A stretch of 64,000 bases of DNA from Candidatus Binatia bacterium (GCA_951813575.1 OX638375.1:992001-1056000), one strand, 5' to 3'. Numbered from the stretch's first letter, positions 27,068 through 36,196 are shown. Numbers and translations: made by a program. The notes: generated by a model from the sequence alone, not told the origin.

Positions 27068-27766
27068 TCAGGGCAGGACGCGCCAGTTCTCTTCGCCATA
27101 CACGAGCCAGGCATTCACCCGGCGCCCGTCCCAGCGATAACACAGAAGGCGGCCCGGGACCGGGGTTCCGACCACATCGGGCCAGAATGCAGCCACGGCT
27201 TCGCCACCGGGCCGGCGGACGCTCGGATAGACGACGCCGTTGCCGGGCTGTTGGCCGCGCAATTCCGCGGCCAACGCCTGCGCGGCGGTGTAGTCATCGG
27301 GGTCCAGCGCGGCTCTGAGAGCTTCCGCGCCGCGCAGGTCGTGGAACTCCGCGTCGATGCCGCGCACGAGCTCCCGGTAGTCTGCGGAGGCAGGCTCTTC
27401 CTCCGTCGCTGCCATGAAGCGCTCGAAATGGTACACCGTCTCCGCCAGGGCCACCTCGAAACGGTTGCCCGCATAGTAGACCCCGTAGCTGCCATCGCTG
27501 AACCGGGTCCGGCGGTCACGCGAGACATGGCAAAACGGCGCCATCACCCAACTGGCGCCGGGACCCGAAACCCGACGTGCGGGCGGCACCAGATGGATGG
27601 CACCGATGTCGTCTCGGACCCTCGGATTGGTCTTGGCTTCCGCTTCCGCCAGCAATTCCCAGTCCGCTGGATCCGCGATGTCCTCGAACAGGTTCACCGG
27701 CGGATAGATGGTACGGATCAGACGGTACGCCCGTTGCCAACGGATCCGGCTCAGGGGCGGGATCAC
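27068..27766 (-). CDS. RES-domain toxin (ParT/MbcT type)
   Basis: The 232-residue protein has the RES pattern: RAYRLIRTIYPP near the N-terminus, FSDGSYGVYYAGNRFEVALAET in the middle, and a C-terminal NGVVYPSVR. The conserved Arg, Tyr and Glu residues are present. RES toxins consume NAD+ or ADP-ribosylate targets. The GTG start at 27766 overlaps the antitoxin TGA (GTGA), giving antitoxin-first coupling. A longer open frame upstream is a shadow. Confidence 0.87.
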   Translation of the reverse strand: MIPPLSRIRWQRAYRLIRTIYPPVNLFEDIADPADWELLAEAEAKTNPRVRDDIGAIHLVPPARRVSGPGASWVMAPFCHVSRDRRTRFSDGSYGVYYAGNRFEVALAETVYHFERFMAATEEEPASADYRELVRGIDAEFHDLRGAEALRAALDPDDYTAAQALAAELRGQQPGNGVVYPSVRRPGGEAVAAFWPDVVGTPVPGRLLCYRWDGRRVNAWLVYGEENWRVLP

Positions 27767-28182
27767 CAGCCGCCGCGCTCCGCGTCGAGATAGGCGCGAA
27801 CTGCCACCAGGTCGGGGATGGAGCCGGCCAGCAGCCGGTCCAACGCCGATGCGCCGCTGAATGCCTGGTTGGGCCTGCGCAGCCACTCATAACCACGCAA
27901 CGGTTCACGGAACAGATGGCGCAGGCTTGTGTGAATGCCCATCAGCATGGACAGGCGCTCGCGTGTGTCTCGCGAGATGCGCGACGGTTCCACCTGCCCG
28001 GTCTTCCAACGGGCATATGTCCTGGCCGCGGGATCGCCCACCAGAATCCGGCCCTCGCGGTCGTTGAGCTGCCAATGCTCCGCCAGATTGAAGAAGGCTC
28101 GGAGCATGGCCAGGGTCTCCGCGTCGGATATTTCCGGCCGGACGAGCGGCGCGCTGCCGGGCACTGGAACGGGCTTCGCCAT
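27763..28182 (-). CDS. Xre/MbcA/ParS-family antitoxin
   Basis: The 139-residue protein has an N-terminal helical part with LAMLRAFFNLAEHWQLND, the RTYARWKTGQVEP segment and a C-terminal LFREPLRGYEWLRRPNQAFSGASALDRLL, the DUF2384 toxin-binding tail typical of RES antitoxins. It neutralises the RES toxin and represses its operon. The ATG lies in GCCATATGGC with no Shine-Dalgarno. Confidence 0.88.
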   Translation of the reverse strand: MAKPVPVPGSAPLVRPEISDAETLAMLRAFFNLAEHWQLNDREGRILVGDPAARTYARWKTGQVEPSRISRDTRERLSMLMGIHTSLRHLFREPLRGYEWLRRPNQAFSGASALDRLLAGSIPDLVAVRAYLDAERGGW

Positions 28183-28218
28183 ATGGCAACTTTAAACTGG
28201 CTTATTGCCTTTCGTCAA
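28178..28218 (-). promoter_or_regulatory. Promoter and palindromic operator of the RES/Xre operon, apparently leaderless
   Basis: On the minus strand TTGACG (28213-28218) and TTAAAG (28190-28195) are 17 nt apart. The antitoxin ATG follows only 7 nt after the -10 box, so the transcript would start at or next to the ATG. A perfect palindrome GCCATATGGC (28178-28187) spans the start codon and could be the antitoxin operator. Confidence 0.5.
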
Positions 28219-28324
28219 GATCGGCGGTCTGGCTCCAGGGGCTCTTTCCTTCTCCAAAACGAACCACATCTATCCTTGTCGGCAAACGTCCCGCAAACTA
28301 TAGTTACGGCGTAGGAGGTGAACC

Positions 28325-29257
28325 ATGACCACCACGCTCCGTTTCAGCGGCGCCATCCCGGCCAACCTGCTCCCCTTCAACGACGACTTGTCGTTCGACG
28401 AGGTCAACTACCGGAGACATCTCTCGTGGCTGGCTGCCGTGGACGGCGTGAGCGCTATCGTCTGCAACGGGCACGCCGGCGAGGTATCGTCACTGAACCG
28501 GGAGGAACGGCGCCGGGCGCTGGCCATCGCCGCCGACGAGGTAGGCGACCAGGTGGAGCTCATCTCCGGCATCTACACCGACAACACCCTGGAAGCCGCC
28601 GAACTTGCGAAGGACGCCAGGGCCGATGGCGCGGCCGGGCTTCTGGTCTTTCCGCCGACGCTCTTCATGTGGGGCGCCCGGCTCCGGCCCGAGATGGCGA
28701 TCACCCATTTCGAAACCATCGCCGAGGCGACTGATCTACCCTTGATCGTCTTCGAGTATCCGCCGGCCAGCGGCATCGGCTACAGCCCCGAGACCCTGGC
28801 GCGTCTGGTGGAGATCGATCACGTGGTGGGGGTCAAGGACTGGAGCAACGACATGGTGGCCCTGGAGGCCAACCTGCGCGCGCTGCGCGGCACCGGCCGG
28901 CCCGTGGCCATGCTGAGCAGCTACACCATGTCGCTGTTCGGAAGCTACGTGCTCGGAGCCGACGGCTCCATCTCCGGAATGGGAAGCGTCACCGCCGATC
29001 TGCACGCGGAACTCTTCCGGGCCGTCCAGGCCGGGGACCTGGAAGCCGGCCGTCAGATCAACGACCGGCTGGCGCCGCTGGTGGAGGTGTTCTACGCGCC
29101 GCCCTTCGTGGACATGCACAACCGCATGAAGGAAGCGCTGGCGCTCCTGGGACGAATCGACAAAGCGGTGGTGCGCCCGCCCCTCAAGCGCATCGGCGAC
29201 GAAGAGCGCGAGCGTATCCGGCGGGCGTTGCTCAAGTCGGGGCTGCTGCTGCCCTGA
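28325..29257 (+). CDS. Dihydrodipicolinate synthase/N-acetylneuraminate lyase family aldolase
   Basis: The 310-residue TIM-barrel protein has the Schiff-base Lys in VVGVKDWS and the family Tyr in IVFEYPPASG; GHAGEVSSLN replaces the GTTGE loop of true DapA. It therefore cleaves or forms C-C bonds in a 2-oxoacid, but probably not lysine biosynthesis. A strong AGGAGGT lies 6 nt before the ATG. Convergent with the ferritin-like gene; the neighbours suggest catabolism. Confidence 0.88.
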   Translation: MTTTLRFSGAIPANLLPFNDDLSFDEVNYRRHLSWLAAVDGVSAIVCNGHAGEVSSLNREERRRALAIAADEVGDQVELISGIYTDNTLEAAELAKDARADGAAGLLVFPPTLFMWGARLRPEMAITHFETIAEATDLPLIVFEYPPASGIGYSPETLARLVEIDHVVGVKDWSNDMVALEANLRALRGTGRPVAMLSSYTMSLFGSYVLGADGSISGMGSVTADLHAELFRAVQAGDLEAGRQINDRLAPLVEVFYAPPFVDMHNRMKEALALLGRIDKAVVRPPLKRIGDEERERIRRALLKSGLLLP

Positions 29258-29272
29258 CCGCCTGATGCCCGG

Positions 29273-29920
29273 CTACGACCAGCTATCCTGGTAGACCCAG
29301 CGGTCGAGATTGTCGAAGAACTGGCGCCGGAGCATGAGGCTCATCTCCACGGCGCGCACGATGCGGTCCTGGGTCTCGGGGTCGGTGGCGTACTTGACGA
29401 GCAGCTCGAAGGGGTAGTTGCCGTGCTCTTCCTCGTCGTCGTGGATCTTCTGGTAGGGGCCGGTGACCCACTCGGGCACGGTGCCGGCCTGGAGACTCTT
29501 GCCGATGAGGTAGTCGGCCACGCCCTCGCCGGCGAAGGGAAACGCGGCAATGCGCTCACAGGTACTGATCAGCGCCTCGAAGCCGTTGAACATTGCCATC
29601 TGCGCGGGTAACGGCTTGTAGTCGTAGGGCACCGCCCCCTTGCTCTTCAGGGCTTCGGAAAGATACTCGGCGTGGACGAATTCTTCGTAAATGGCTTCCG
29701 CCAGAATCGCCTTGACCTCCAGCTCGGGGGTGGTCTTGAGCCAGGTGCCGAAGACCTCGGCGGCGCGCACCTCGTTGAAGAGCCGGCTCTGCATCACCTT
29801 GATGCGCATCTCGTCGGTGGTGAGCGGGATGTAGCTGTAGGCGGGCAGGTTGTCGTCGAGGCCCTTGCAGAACTCGGCCACCCGCGACTGTACCTTCTTG
29901 GCAAACTCGTGACTGTCCAT
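29273..29920 (-). CDS. Ferritin-like diiron protein, putative oxygenase
   Basis: The 215-residue helical protein has paired metal-binding motifs: EVRAAE then EEFVHAEYL, and CERIAAF then DDEEEHGNY, the Glu...ExxH repeat of ferritin-like diiron carboxylate proteins. Phenylacetyl-CoA oxygenase-like (PaaA/PaaC-type) proteins have a comparable pattern. ATG 29920 is preferred over 29977 because GGGAG lies 6 nt upstream. Substrate unknown. It is followed on the same strand by nothing related. Confidence 0.7.
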   Translation of the reverse strand: MDSHEFAKKVQSRVAEFCKGLDDNLPAYSYIPLTTDEMRIKVMQSRLFNEVRAAEVFGTWLKTTPELEVKAILAEAIYEEFVHAEYLSEALKSKGAVPYDYKPLPAQMAMFNGFEALISTCERIAAFPFAGEGVADYLIGKSLQAGTVPEWVTGPYQKIHDDEEEHGNYPFELLVKYATDPETQDRIVRAVEMSLMLRRQFFDNLDRWVYQDSWS

Positions 29921-30054
29921 GAATGCTCCCTGTCCGGAACGCTCCGGCTCGGTTTGATTGCCGGAAATTGATAACAACCGATAGGGTCAGCGTCAACCAA
30001 ACATCGTGACGGCAGCGTCCGGGACAGGGGCCGCGGCGTTCTTCCGGTGTCCGG

Positions 30055-31116
30055 CTATTTCTTCATGCCCAGGAACTTCCTGTATTGGTCGACGATCTCC
30101 GGCGGAGCCCCGGTCATGAGCCCGATGATGCGGGCAACCTCCTTCCCCGAGCGCGGGGCGACCCTGATGCCCTGGCGCTTGGCTTCGCTGATGAACTTGG
30201 GGCTGGCCAAGGCCTTGAGGAAGGCTTCCTGCAGCACGTTGAATCGATCCGGCGGCGTCCCCGGCGGAATCGCGTACAGCCGGAGGATGCTCCAGCTCTG
30301 GATCAGGAAATCGGCAAGCTTCCGCTGGTCGGAGCTGAGGGTCAGGTCCTTCAGGGTTGCCACTCCGGCCGGCGCTTCCGCCCCCGGACCCGTCCCGATG
30401 GCCAGGAACGGCCGGAGGGTGCCGTTCTCGATCAGGTGGCCGTAACGGTCCTGAACGAAGTGGAGGGACAGGTTCATGCCCTCCAGCTCTTTCCGTTCCA
30501 GCGCCGCGAGGATGCCGGTGGAGCCCTTGTAACCGAAGACCACCTTGACGTTGAGGCCCAGAGTACGCTCGAACTCCCCCATGATGGCGGCGGACTGGCC
30601 GACACCCGTCGCCCCCACGGCGAGCGGTTCTTTCCTGTTCTTCAGGTCCGCGAGCGTGCGGATCGGCAGGTCGCCCCGGACCCACAGCACCCTCGGCAGG
30701 GCTGGAAGGGAGGGATCGCCCAACCACATGTATTTCATGGGGTCGAACTTGACCGCGGGATCTCCCATCAAGGCCTGCAGGACGATTCCGGTGGCGAAGT
30801 TGACGATGGTGAGCCCGTCTCCCGGTTGTTCCGCGTAGATCCTGTTGGCCGCTACCAGGCTGCCCGCGCCCGGCATGTTCTGCACGATGAACCTGGGATT
30901 GCCCGGTATGTACTGCGGCAGATGCCGTGCCAGCATGCGCGCGAAGGTGTCGAAGCCGCCTCCCGGGCTGAGGCCGACGATGATCTTGACGGTCTTGCCT
31001 TCGTAGAACGGGGCCGTGGCCCCATGTGCCGTTGCACCGAGGTGAGACCCGATGCAGAGGGCGACTGCAAGAGCGAACAGGGTTATCCTGGTGGGTGCTC
31101 CGGATTGGCGGTTCAT
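30055..31116 (-). CDS. Tripartite tricarboxylate transporter substrate-binding protein (Bug/TctC type)
   Basis: The 353-residue protein has a signal peptide (RITLFALAVALCIGSHLGATAHGA) and Bug motifs: KTVKIIVGLSPGGGFDTFARML, NMPGAGSLVAANRIY and VGATGVGQSA. These proteins bind carboxylates, aromatic acids or amides in the periplasm. No tctA or tctB membrane subunits lie beside it, as often seen for Bug proteins. ATG 31116 has GGGAGG 5 nt upstream. Confidence 0.87.
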   Translation of the reverse strand: MNRQSGAPTRITLFALAVALCIGSHLGATAHGATAPFYEGKTVKIIVGLSPGGGFDTFARMLARHLPQYIPGNPRFIVQNMPGAGSLVAANRIYAEQPGDGLTIVNFATGIVLQALMGDPAVKFDPMKYMWLGDPSLPALPRVLWVRGDLPIRTLADLKNRKEPLAVGATGVGQSAAIMGEFERTLGLNVKVVFGYKGSTGILAALERKELEGMNLSLHFVQDRYGHLIENGTLRPFLAIGTGPGAEAPAGVATLKDLTLSSDQRKLADFLIQSWSILRLYAIPPGTPPDRFNVLQEAFLKALASPKFISEAKRQGIRVAPRSGKEVARIIGLMTGAPPEIVDQYRKFLGMKK

Positions 31117-31298
31117 ACACACCTCCCTTGGCGCATGTTCGAATAACGCGGAACCCATTGAATTTTCGGACACTACGATGGGGCCGGAAACATTGTCAAC
31201 CGGAGAGCCGGCGCTTCCGCCGGCCCGTCAAGCACCGCTCGGGAACGGGAGTTCATCTCTGTTGACACGCCTGAAGGGTTCGAAGTAAGGGAGTTGCC

Positions 31299-31967
31299 AT
31301 GGCAAACGAAGCCTTCGTCGACTCCATCACCAGCGAGATCATCGAACCCGGCATCGGGCAGTTGATGGAGAGCCGCTACTTCTCCGAGCTGAGAGAAGGG
31401 CGACTGTCGGTGCGGAGACTCCAGGGGTGGTCGCTGCAGCACTACCTGCACAACGTCGTCCTGTTGAAGGGCTTTGCCCTCTGCATGGTGAAGAACGCCC
31501 ATGACAACCGGCTCTACAACCACTTTGCTTACCAGTTCGAAGAAGAGAGCACGCATCCCGACCTGGCCAAGCGTTTCGGCCTGGCGCTGGGGCTCGGCGA
31601 AGAGGACTTCGCCGATGCCACGCCGGTGTTCGGCTGCCTGGTCCACACGAGCCGGATGATCCATGGGATGCTGTTGGGCTCACCCGCGGAAAACCGGGTG
31701 GGTGCCCTGGTCGACGAGAGCATGGTCCGGCGCTACTCGGAGGAGTTCAACCGCTACGCGCGGAAGCACTACGACCTCGGCGACGAAGCCTGTGAGTTTT
31801 TCACGGTCCACATGGTGGCGGATGAGGAGCACACCGCCATGGCCTCCGAGGTGATCGCCCGCATGGCCGAGACACCCCGGGAACAACAGTTGGTACGCGA
31901 AGCCGCGCAGCACACGGTGCGCCTGAAACTGGGCAAGTTCGACAGCATCTACGAAAGCTATGCGTAG
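31299..31967 (+). CDS. TenA/PqqC-like heme-oxygenase-fold protein, putative iron oxidase
   Basis: The 222-residue all-helical protein has the PqqC/TenA-like layout with candidate metal ligands: the Glu and His of QFEEESTHPDLA and the Asp, Glu and His of MVADEEHTAM. The family now includes heme-oxygenase-like diiron oxidases (HDO) that oxidise amines, fatty acids or amino acids. GGAG precedes the ATG. It starts 30 bp before an LLM oxidoreductase gene with which it may form a pathway. Confidence 0.7.
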   Translation: MANEAFVDSITSEIIEPGIGQLMESRYFSELREGRLSVRRLQGWSLQHYLHNVVLLKGFALCMVKNAHDNRLYNHFAYQFEEESTHPDLAKRFGLALGLGEEDFADATPVFGCLVHTSRMIHGMLLGSPAENRVGALVDESMVRRYSEEFNRYARKHYDLGDEACEFFTVHMVADEEHTAMASEVIARMAETPREQQLVREAAQHTVRLKLGKFDSIYESYA

Positions 31968-31996
31968 GCGCACGCGCCGCCTCGGAATGGGGACCG

Positions 31997-33124
31997 ATGA
32001 AGATATACAACTTCGACCTTCTCGCCTATCCGCACGTGCCCATGGACATTCCGGGCACGCCCCTCCCCAGCAATCTGTTCGATCCGGCCGAAGGCACTCG
32101 CAATTACGAGGACCATTTCTACGAAATGGAGCATTGCGAACAGCTCGGCTTCGAGGGGGTCCTCTTCAACGAGCACCACTACAGCGCCTATGGCACCATG
32201 CCGTCGCCCAACCTGGTCGCCGCCGCGCTGAGCCAGAGGACCAGTACGATCAAGATCGGCGTGCTCGGCAACGTGCTGCCGCTCCGTCACCACCCGGTCC
32301 GGGTGGCGGAAGAATACGCCATGGTCGATTGCATGTCGGGTGGCCGGCTGATCGCGGGCTTCGTGCGCGGCATCCCTCCCGAATACCTCTGGTACAACAT
32401 CGATCCGAGCGAATCGCGCGGACGTTTCGAAGAGGCCTTCGAGCTGATCTTGAGGGCGTGGACCGAGCCCACCTGGAGCTACCACGGCAAGTTCTTCCAT
32501 CTCGAGAACTGCGCCACGTGGCCGCGCCCGGTCCAGCAGCCCCACCCGCCGGTGTGGGTCGCCGCCCGCAGCGCCGAGTCCGTCGAGTGGTGCGCCGGGC
32601 GCCGCATCCCCATCGCCCAGGTCTACCAGACCACCAGCCAGATCGAGGATACCTTCAACTACTATCGCAAGGTGGCCCGGGACGGGGGCTGGGAAGCCGA
32701 CGACGGGCAGTTCGTTCTATGCCGGCACATCTACGTTGACGAAACGGACGAAAAGGCGCGCGAGGTTGCCGAGCCGGCATTGCGCTATTTCTTCACGCTA
32801 CTCAATCGCGGGTTCAAGCAGACGGCCAGCGAGGCGGGCGCGCGCGTGAGGGAGGCCCTCTACACCGACAAGTCCTTCAACTACTTCCGCGAGGAGAACC
32901 GCCAGCGGTACGACTTCTCGTCGCTCGGTTGGGAGGACCTGCAGAAGGTCGGGTATGTCTTCGCCGGAAGCCCGGACACGGTCGCCCGGCAACTCAACCA
33001 ACAAATGAGCGACGTGGGCGCAGATCACTTCATGGGAATGTTCCACATCGGCAACCTTCCCCACCGCAAGGTCATGGATTCCCTGAACCTCTTCCACAAA
33101 CAGGTGATGCCGCAGTTGAAGTGA
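31997..33124 (+). CDS. LLM-class flavin-dependent monooxygenase, bacterial luciferase-like
   Basis: The 375-residue barrel protein has FEGVLFNEHHYSAYG, IGVLGNVLPLRHHPVRVAEEYAMVD and SGGRLIAGFVRG, typical of two-component alkanal-type FMN monooxygenases. A reductase is not encoded nearby. It follows the heme-oxygenase-like gene by 29 bp and precedes the bicupin by 31 bp, so an oxidative operon is likely (31299-34196). Substrate unknown. Confidence 0.88.
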   Translation: MKIYNFDLLAYPHVPMDIPGTPLPSNLFDPAEGTRNYEDHFYEMEHCEQLGFEGVLFNEHHYSAYGTMPSPNLVAAALSQRTSTIKIGVLGNVLPLRHHPVRVAEEYAMVDCMSGGRLIAGFVRGIPPEYLWYNIDPSESRGRFEEAFELILRAWTEPTWSYHGKFFHLENCATWPRPVQQPHPPVWVAARSAESVEWCAGRRIPIAQVYQTTSQIEDTFNYYRKVARDGGWEADDGQFVLCRHIYVDETDEKAREVAEPALRYFFTLLNRGFKQTASEAGARVREALYTDKSFNYFREENRQRYDFSSLGWEDLQKVGYVFAGSPDTVARQLNQQMSDVGADHFMGMFHIGNLPHRKVMDSLNLFHKQVMPQLK

Positions 33125-33155
33125 CGGACGCGAGTCCGACCTCGGGAGACCGCCA

Positions 33156-34196
33156 ATGACAGGCACCGGACGGATACCCGACCTGAAGGCCCTCGACGAC
33201 CTGCTCGAGAGCGAGTCCATGCAGGGATTGTGGGTCGGCGAAGACAGGCACATCGTCGAGCCCCGACCTTTCGGCGCTCCCAGGCTGTGGAAGTGGTCGA
33301 AGATCCGGGAGGGGCTGGACGCGGCCGCGAGGCTCGTGCCGACGAATTTCAAGGGCTCCCGCAGGGCCATCACGCTGGTCCATCCGGATATCGGCCGGGG
33401 CACCAGCAACACCCTGGTGATGGCGGTCCAGTTGGTCAAGGCCGGCGAGGCGGTCTACGCCCATCGCCACACGGCGGCGGCCATTCGTTTCATCCTCGAA
33501 GGCGGAGAAGATACGTACACCATCACCGACGGCGAGAAGTGCGTCATGGAAATCGGCGACCTCGTCGTCCAGCCGAACTGGAGCTGGCACAACCACGTCA
33601 ACGAATCCGAGCGGGATGCGGTCTGGATCGACGCGCTCGACGTCGGCCTGATGGCCCACCTGCGCACGATGTTCCAGGAGCCGCACCCGGCGGAGGACGT
33701 CAGGCTCTTCAACAGCGCCACGGACACCACCGTCCGCAACCCCGGCAGCCTCTCACCTCCCGGCAGAAGCCCCAAGGGTTTTGTCTACAAGTGGCGGGAG
33801 ACCCTGCCGGCCTTGAACGAGATGCTGGAGGCGGACAAGAGCCCCCACGACGGGCGTTGCCTCGAATACCGGGACCCGGCCACGGGCGGGCCGACATTTC
33901 CGACGTTCTCGTGCTGGATTCAGATGCTCGACCCGGGGGAGCGGACGTCGCCGCACCGGCACACCGCCAACCACCTGTATCATGGCTTCCGCGGCTCGGG
34001 CGTCATCGAAGTGGAGGGTACGGAGGTGGCGTGGGAGCAGGGAGATTTCGTGGTCGTCCCCAACTGGAGCTGGCACCGGCACCGAAACAGCTCCGAAGAA
34101 GAACCGGCCATCCTCTTCTCTGCCACGGACCGCCCGCTGCTGGAGTTGCTCGGGCTCTACCGCGAAGAAGCACGCAACGGCAAGAGCGCGCGCTGA
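33156..34196 (+). CDS. Gentisate 1,2-dioxygenase-like bicupin
   Basis: The 346-residue protein has two cupin domains: YAHRHTAAAIRFILEGGEDTYT in the first, and SPHRHTANHLYHGFRGSG in the second, each with His ligands and a following LVVQPNWSWHNH or FVVVPNWSWHRH motif. Iron(II)-dependent cleavage of gentisate or a related hydroxylated aromatic acid is likely; salicylate 1,2-dioxygenase and 1-hydroxy-2-naphthoate dioxygenase have the same fold. It is the last gene of the HO-like/LLM operon. Confidence 0.82.
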   Translation: MTGTGRIPDLKALDDLLESESMQGLWVGEDRHIVEPRPFGAPRLWKWSKIREGLDAAARLVPTNFKGSRRAITLVHPDIGRGTSNTLVMAVQLVKAGEAVYAHRHTAAAIRFILEGGEDTYTITDGEKCVMEIGDLVVQPNWSWHNHVNESERDAVWIDALDVGLMAHLRTMFQEPHPAEDVRLFNSATDTTVRNPGSLSPPGRSPKGFVYKWRETLPALNEMLEADKSPHDGRCLEYRDPATGGPTFPTFSCWIQMLDPGERTSPHRHTANHLYHGFRGSGVIEVEGTEVAWEQGDFVVVPNWSWHRHRNSSEEEPAILFSATDRPLLELLGLYREEARNGKSAR

Positions 34197-34224
34197 TCCG
34201 CCATTGTAGTCCTCCGCGCACCCG

Positions 34225-35379
34225 TCACTGCGAGAATTGCCGCCAGGGAACGATGTCGGCGTCGGTGCGCTGCTGCGCCTGATCGCCGCCATACACGATG
34301 ACCGGCCGGCCGGCGGCGTCCCCGGCCAGCTCGCGCCAGCGGCGCAGGGCCCGCAGCCAACCCGGAGCCACCGTTGCGCCCGACTTGATCTCGACCGGCG
34401 CCAGCAACTGGCCCTGCTCCAGGACCAAGTCGATCTCCAGGCCGGCGTGGCTGCGCCAGAAGAACAGGTTCGACTGTTTGCCCTCGTTCCAGCGCCGTTT
34501 CAGGAATTCGGTGATGACCCAGTTCTCGAACAGTGCACCGCGTAGCGGATGGGTCCGCATTTGGGCGGCCGACTCGATGCCGATCAGCCGGGCGGCCAAA
34601 CCAACATCATAGAAATAGAGCTTCGGCGTCTTGACCAACCGCTTGCGAAAGTTTCGTTGATGAGGCTGCAAGCGGAACAGGATGAAAGAAGCCTCCAGCA
34701 CATTGAGCCAGGCGCGGACCGTTTTCTGGTCGACGCCAGCATCGTTGCCGATGCGGGTCAGGTCGGCGAGCTGACCGACCGCCGCCGCGCACAGGCGCAA
34801 CACCAAGTGGAAGGTCGGCAGATCCTGGATATTGCGCAGTTGCCTGACGTCGCGCTCGACGTACGTGCTGAGATAGGCATTGTACCAGCGTTCGGGAGCT
34901 GCCGGCATGTCGAAGATCGGCGGATAACCGCCACGCAGCAGCGCCTCGTCGAGGGAGTCGGCCAGCCAGTCGGCCGAGTACAATTCCCGAGCCGAGAACG
35001 GCAACAGATTGATGAAACCGACCCGACCCGCCAGGGACTGCGTAATGCGCTGCAACAACCCGAAGTGCTGAGAACCGGTAAGCACGAACTGGCCCGGCGC
35101 GTGGTGCCGATCAACGACCCCTTGCAGGTAGGAAAACAACTCGGGGCAACGCTGCGCTTCGTCGATGACCGCGCCTTCAGGAAACTGGTCGAGGAAGCGG
35201 CGTGGATCCTCCTGCGCAAAGCGGAGGAGGTCCGGATCCTCGAGACTGGCGTATGGCTTGGCGGCGAAGACGGCCTTCGCCAGCGTGGTCTTTCCCGACT
35301 GGCGCGGCCCGACGACCGCTACGACCTTGAACTCTCGCGCCAGAATACGAGCCAGCGGCTCCGCATCCCGTGGGACCAT
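34225..35379 (-). CDS. AAA ATPase with DUF4143 domain, copy 2
   Basis: The 384-residue protein has Walker A GPRQSGKTTL near residue 24, Walker B VIDEAQRCPE, the FVLTGSQHFGLL sensor and a DUF4143 C-terminus with FFWRSHAGLEIDLVLEQG and VEIKSG, a nuclease-like arrangement. It is clearly paralogous to the gene at 25570 but diverged and on the other strand. It lies convergent to the bicupin gene. Function unknown; the family is scattered and often accessory. Confidence 0.86.
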   Translation of the reverse strand: MVPRDAEPLARILAREFKVVAVVGPRQSGKTTLAKAVFAAKPYASLEDPDLLRFAQEDPRRFLDQFPEGAVIDEAQRCPELFSYLQGVVDRHHAPGQFVLTGSQHFGLLQRITQSLAGRVGFINLLPFSARELYSADWLADSLDEALLRGGYPPIFDMPAAPERWYNAYLSTYVERDVRQLRNIQDLPTFHLVLRLCAAAVGQLADLTRIGNDAGVDQKTVRAWLNVLEASFILFRLQPHQRNFRKRLVKTPKLYFYDVGLAARLIGIESAAQMRTHPLRGALFENWVITEFLKRRWNEGKQSNLFFWRSHAGLEIDLVLEQGQLLAPVEIKSGATVAPGWLRALRRWRELAGDAAGRPVIVYGGDQAQQRTDADIVPWRQFSQ

Positions 35380-35385
35380 GCCACT

Positions 35386-35414
35386 ACTCTACACGCCCAG
35401 CACTCTCCTTGCAA
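35386..35414 (-). promoter_or_regulatory. Candidate promoter of AAA/DUF4143 copy 2, nearly leaderless
   Basis: On the minus strand TTGCAA (35409-35414) and TAGAGT (35386-35391) are 17 nt apart. The ATG follows 6 nt after the -10 box, and no Shine-Dalgarno fits in between, so initiation on a leaderless transcript is possible. The boxes match consensus only 4 of 6 each. Confidence 0.35.
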
Positions 35415-35509
35415 ATACGGAATTGAGTTCCGGAATATCCTATATCGAGAGGCCGAGATGCCTGCACCATCGCCGACCGCGAAAATGCACCATGGAGCGA
35501 GGCGACCTG

Positions 35510-36196
35510 TCAGGTCCCGGCAGGCAACATCCTCACCACGGCCACAAAGATCTGCGACTGCGGGCGGATCTGGACCGTGGACACCAGGGAGAAGCCGGCT
35601 TCGGCCAGCAGCCACTTCCAGTCCTCGGCGGTGTACTTGTTGTGGAACGGGAACATGCGGAGCCAACCGGCGCGCTGGCCGTCCGGCGGCGTGCCGCGGT
35701 GGCGGGGCCGGTCCTGGACGTACTGCGCCAGGGGCATGCGCACCCAGTCGTCGAGCAGGAACACGCCGCCGGGGCGAAGCACCCGTTGCGCTTCCGCCAG
35801 CACCCCAAAGGGATCGTCCAGGACGTGAAGCACCCCCGCCATGGAAACGAGGTCCACGCTGCCGGCGGCCAGCGGCAACGGCTCCTTTTCGACGTCCTGC
35901 ACCGCCAGGGTCGGCGGCGCGGCGGGGTAGCGCAGGCCGCGGGCGTGGTCGATCATGGCCGCACTGGCGTCGAAGCCGTAAAGGCGGCTGTCCGGGTGGC
36001 GTTCGGAGAGGTCGCGCAGGTACAATCCCGGGCCGCAGCCCAGGTCCGCGATGGCGGGCTCGGCGGGGAGATGCCGCCCCACGTTGGCCCTGAAGACGGA
36101 CCAGTACTGGTCGTTGAAGCGTCGCGGATAACGCTCCACCATGCGCTCGACGAACTCCGCGTCGGACGCGCCGCTGATTTCCTGTTGGGTCGGCAT
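35510..36196 (-). CDS. SAM-dependent class I methyltransferase
   Basis: The 228-residue protein has motif I IADLGCGPGLYLRDL, motif II YGFDASAAMI, the LVSMAGVLHVLDDP segment and LRPGGVFLLDDW, the type-11 methyltransferase pattern. It resembles small-molecule or UbiE/COQ5-like enzymes. The ATG at 36196 is the sensible start in a much longer open frame. It lies 47 bp downstream of the Pht5-like gene on the same strand. Confidence 0.85.
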   Translation of the reverse strand: MPTQQEISGASDAEFVERMVERYPRRFNDQYWSVFRANVGRHLPAEPAIADLGCGPGLYLRDLSERHPDSRLYGFDASAAMIDHARGLRYPAAPPTLAVQDVEKEPLPLAAGSVDLVSMAGVLHVLDDPFGVLAEAQRVLRPGGVFLLDDWVRMPLAQYVQDRPRHRGTPPDGQRAGWLRMFPFHNKYTAEDWKWLLAEAGFSLVSTVQIRPQSQIFVAVVRMLPAGT

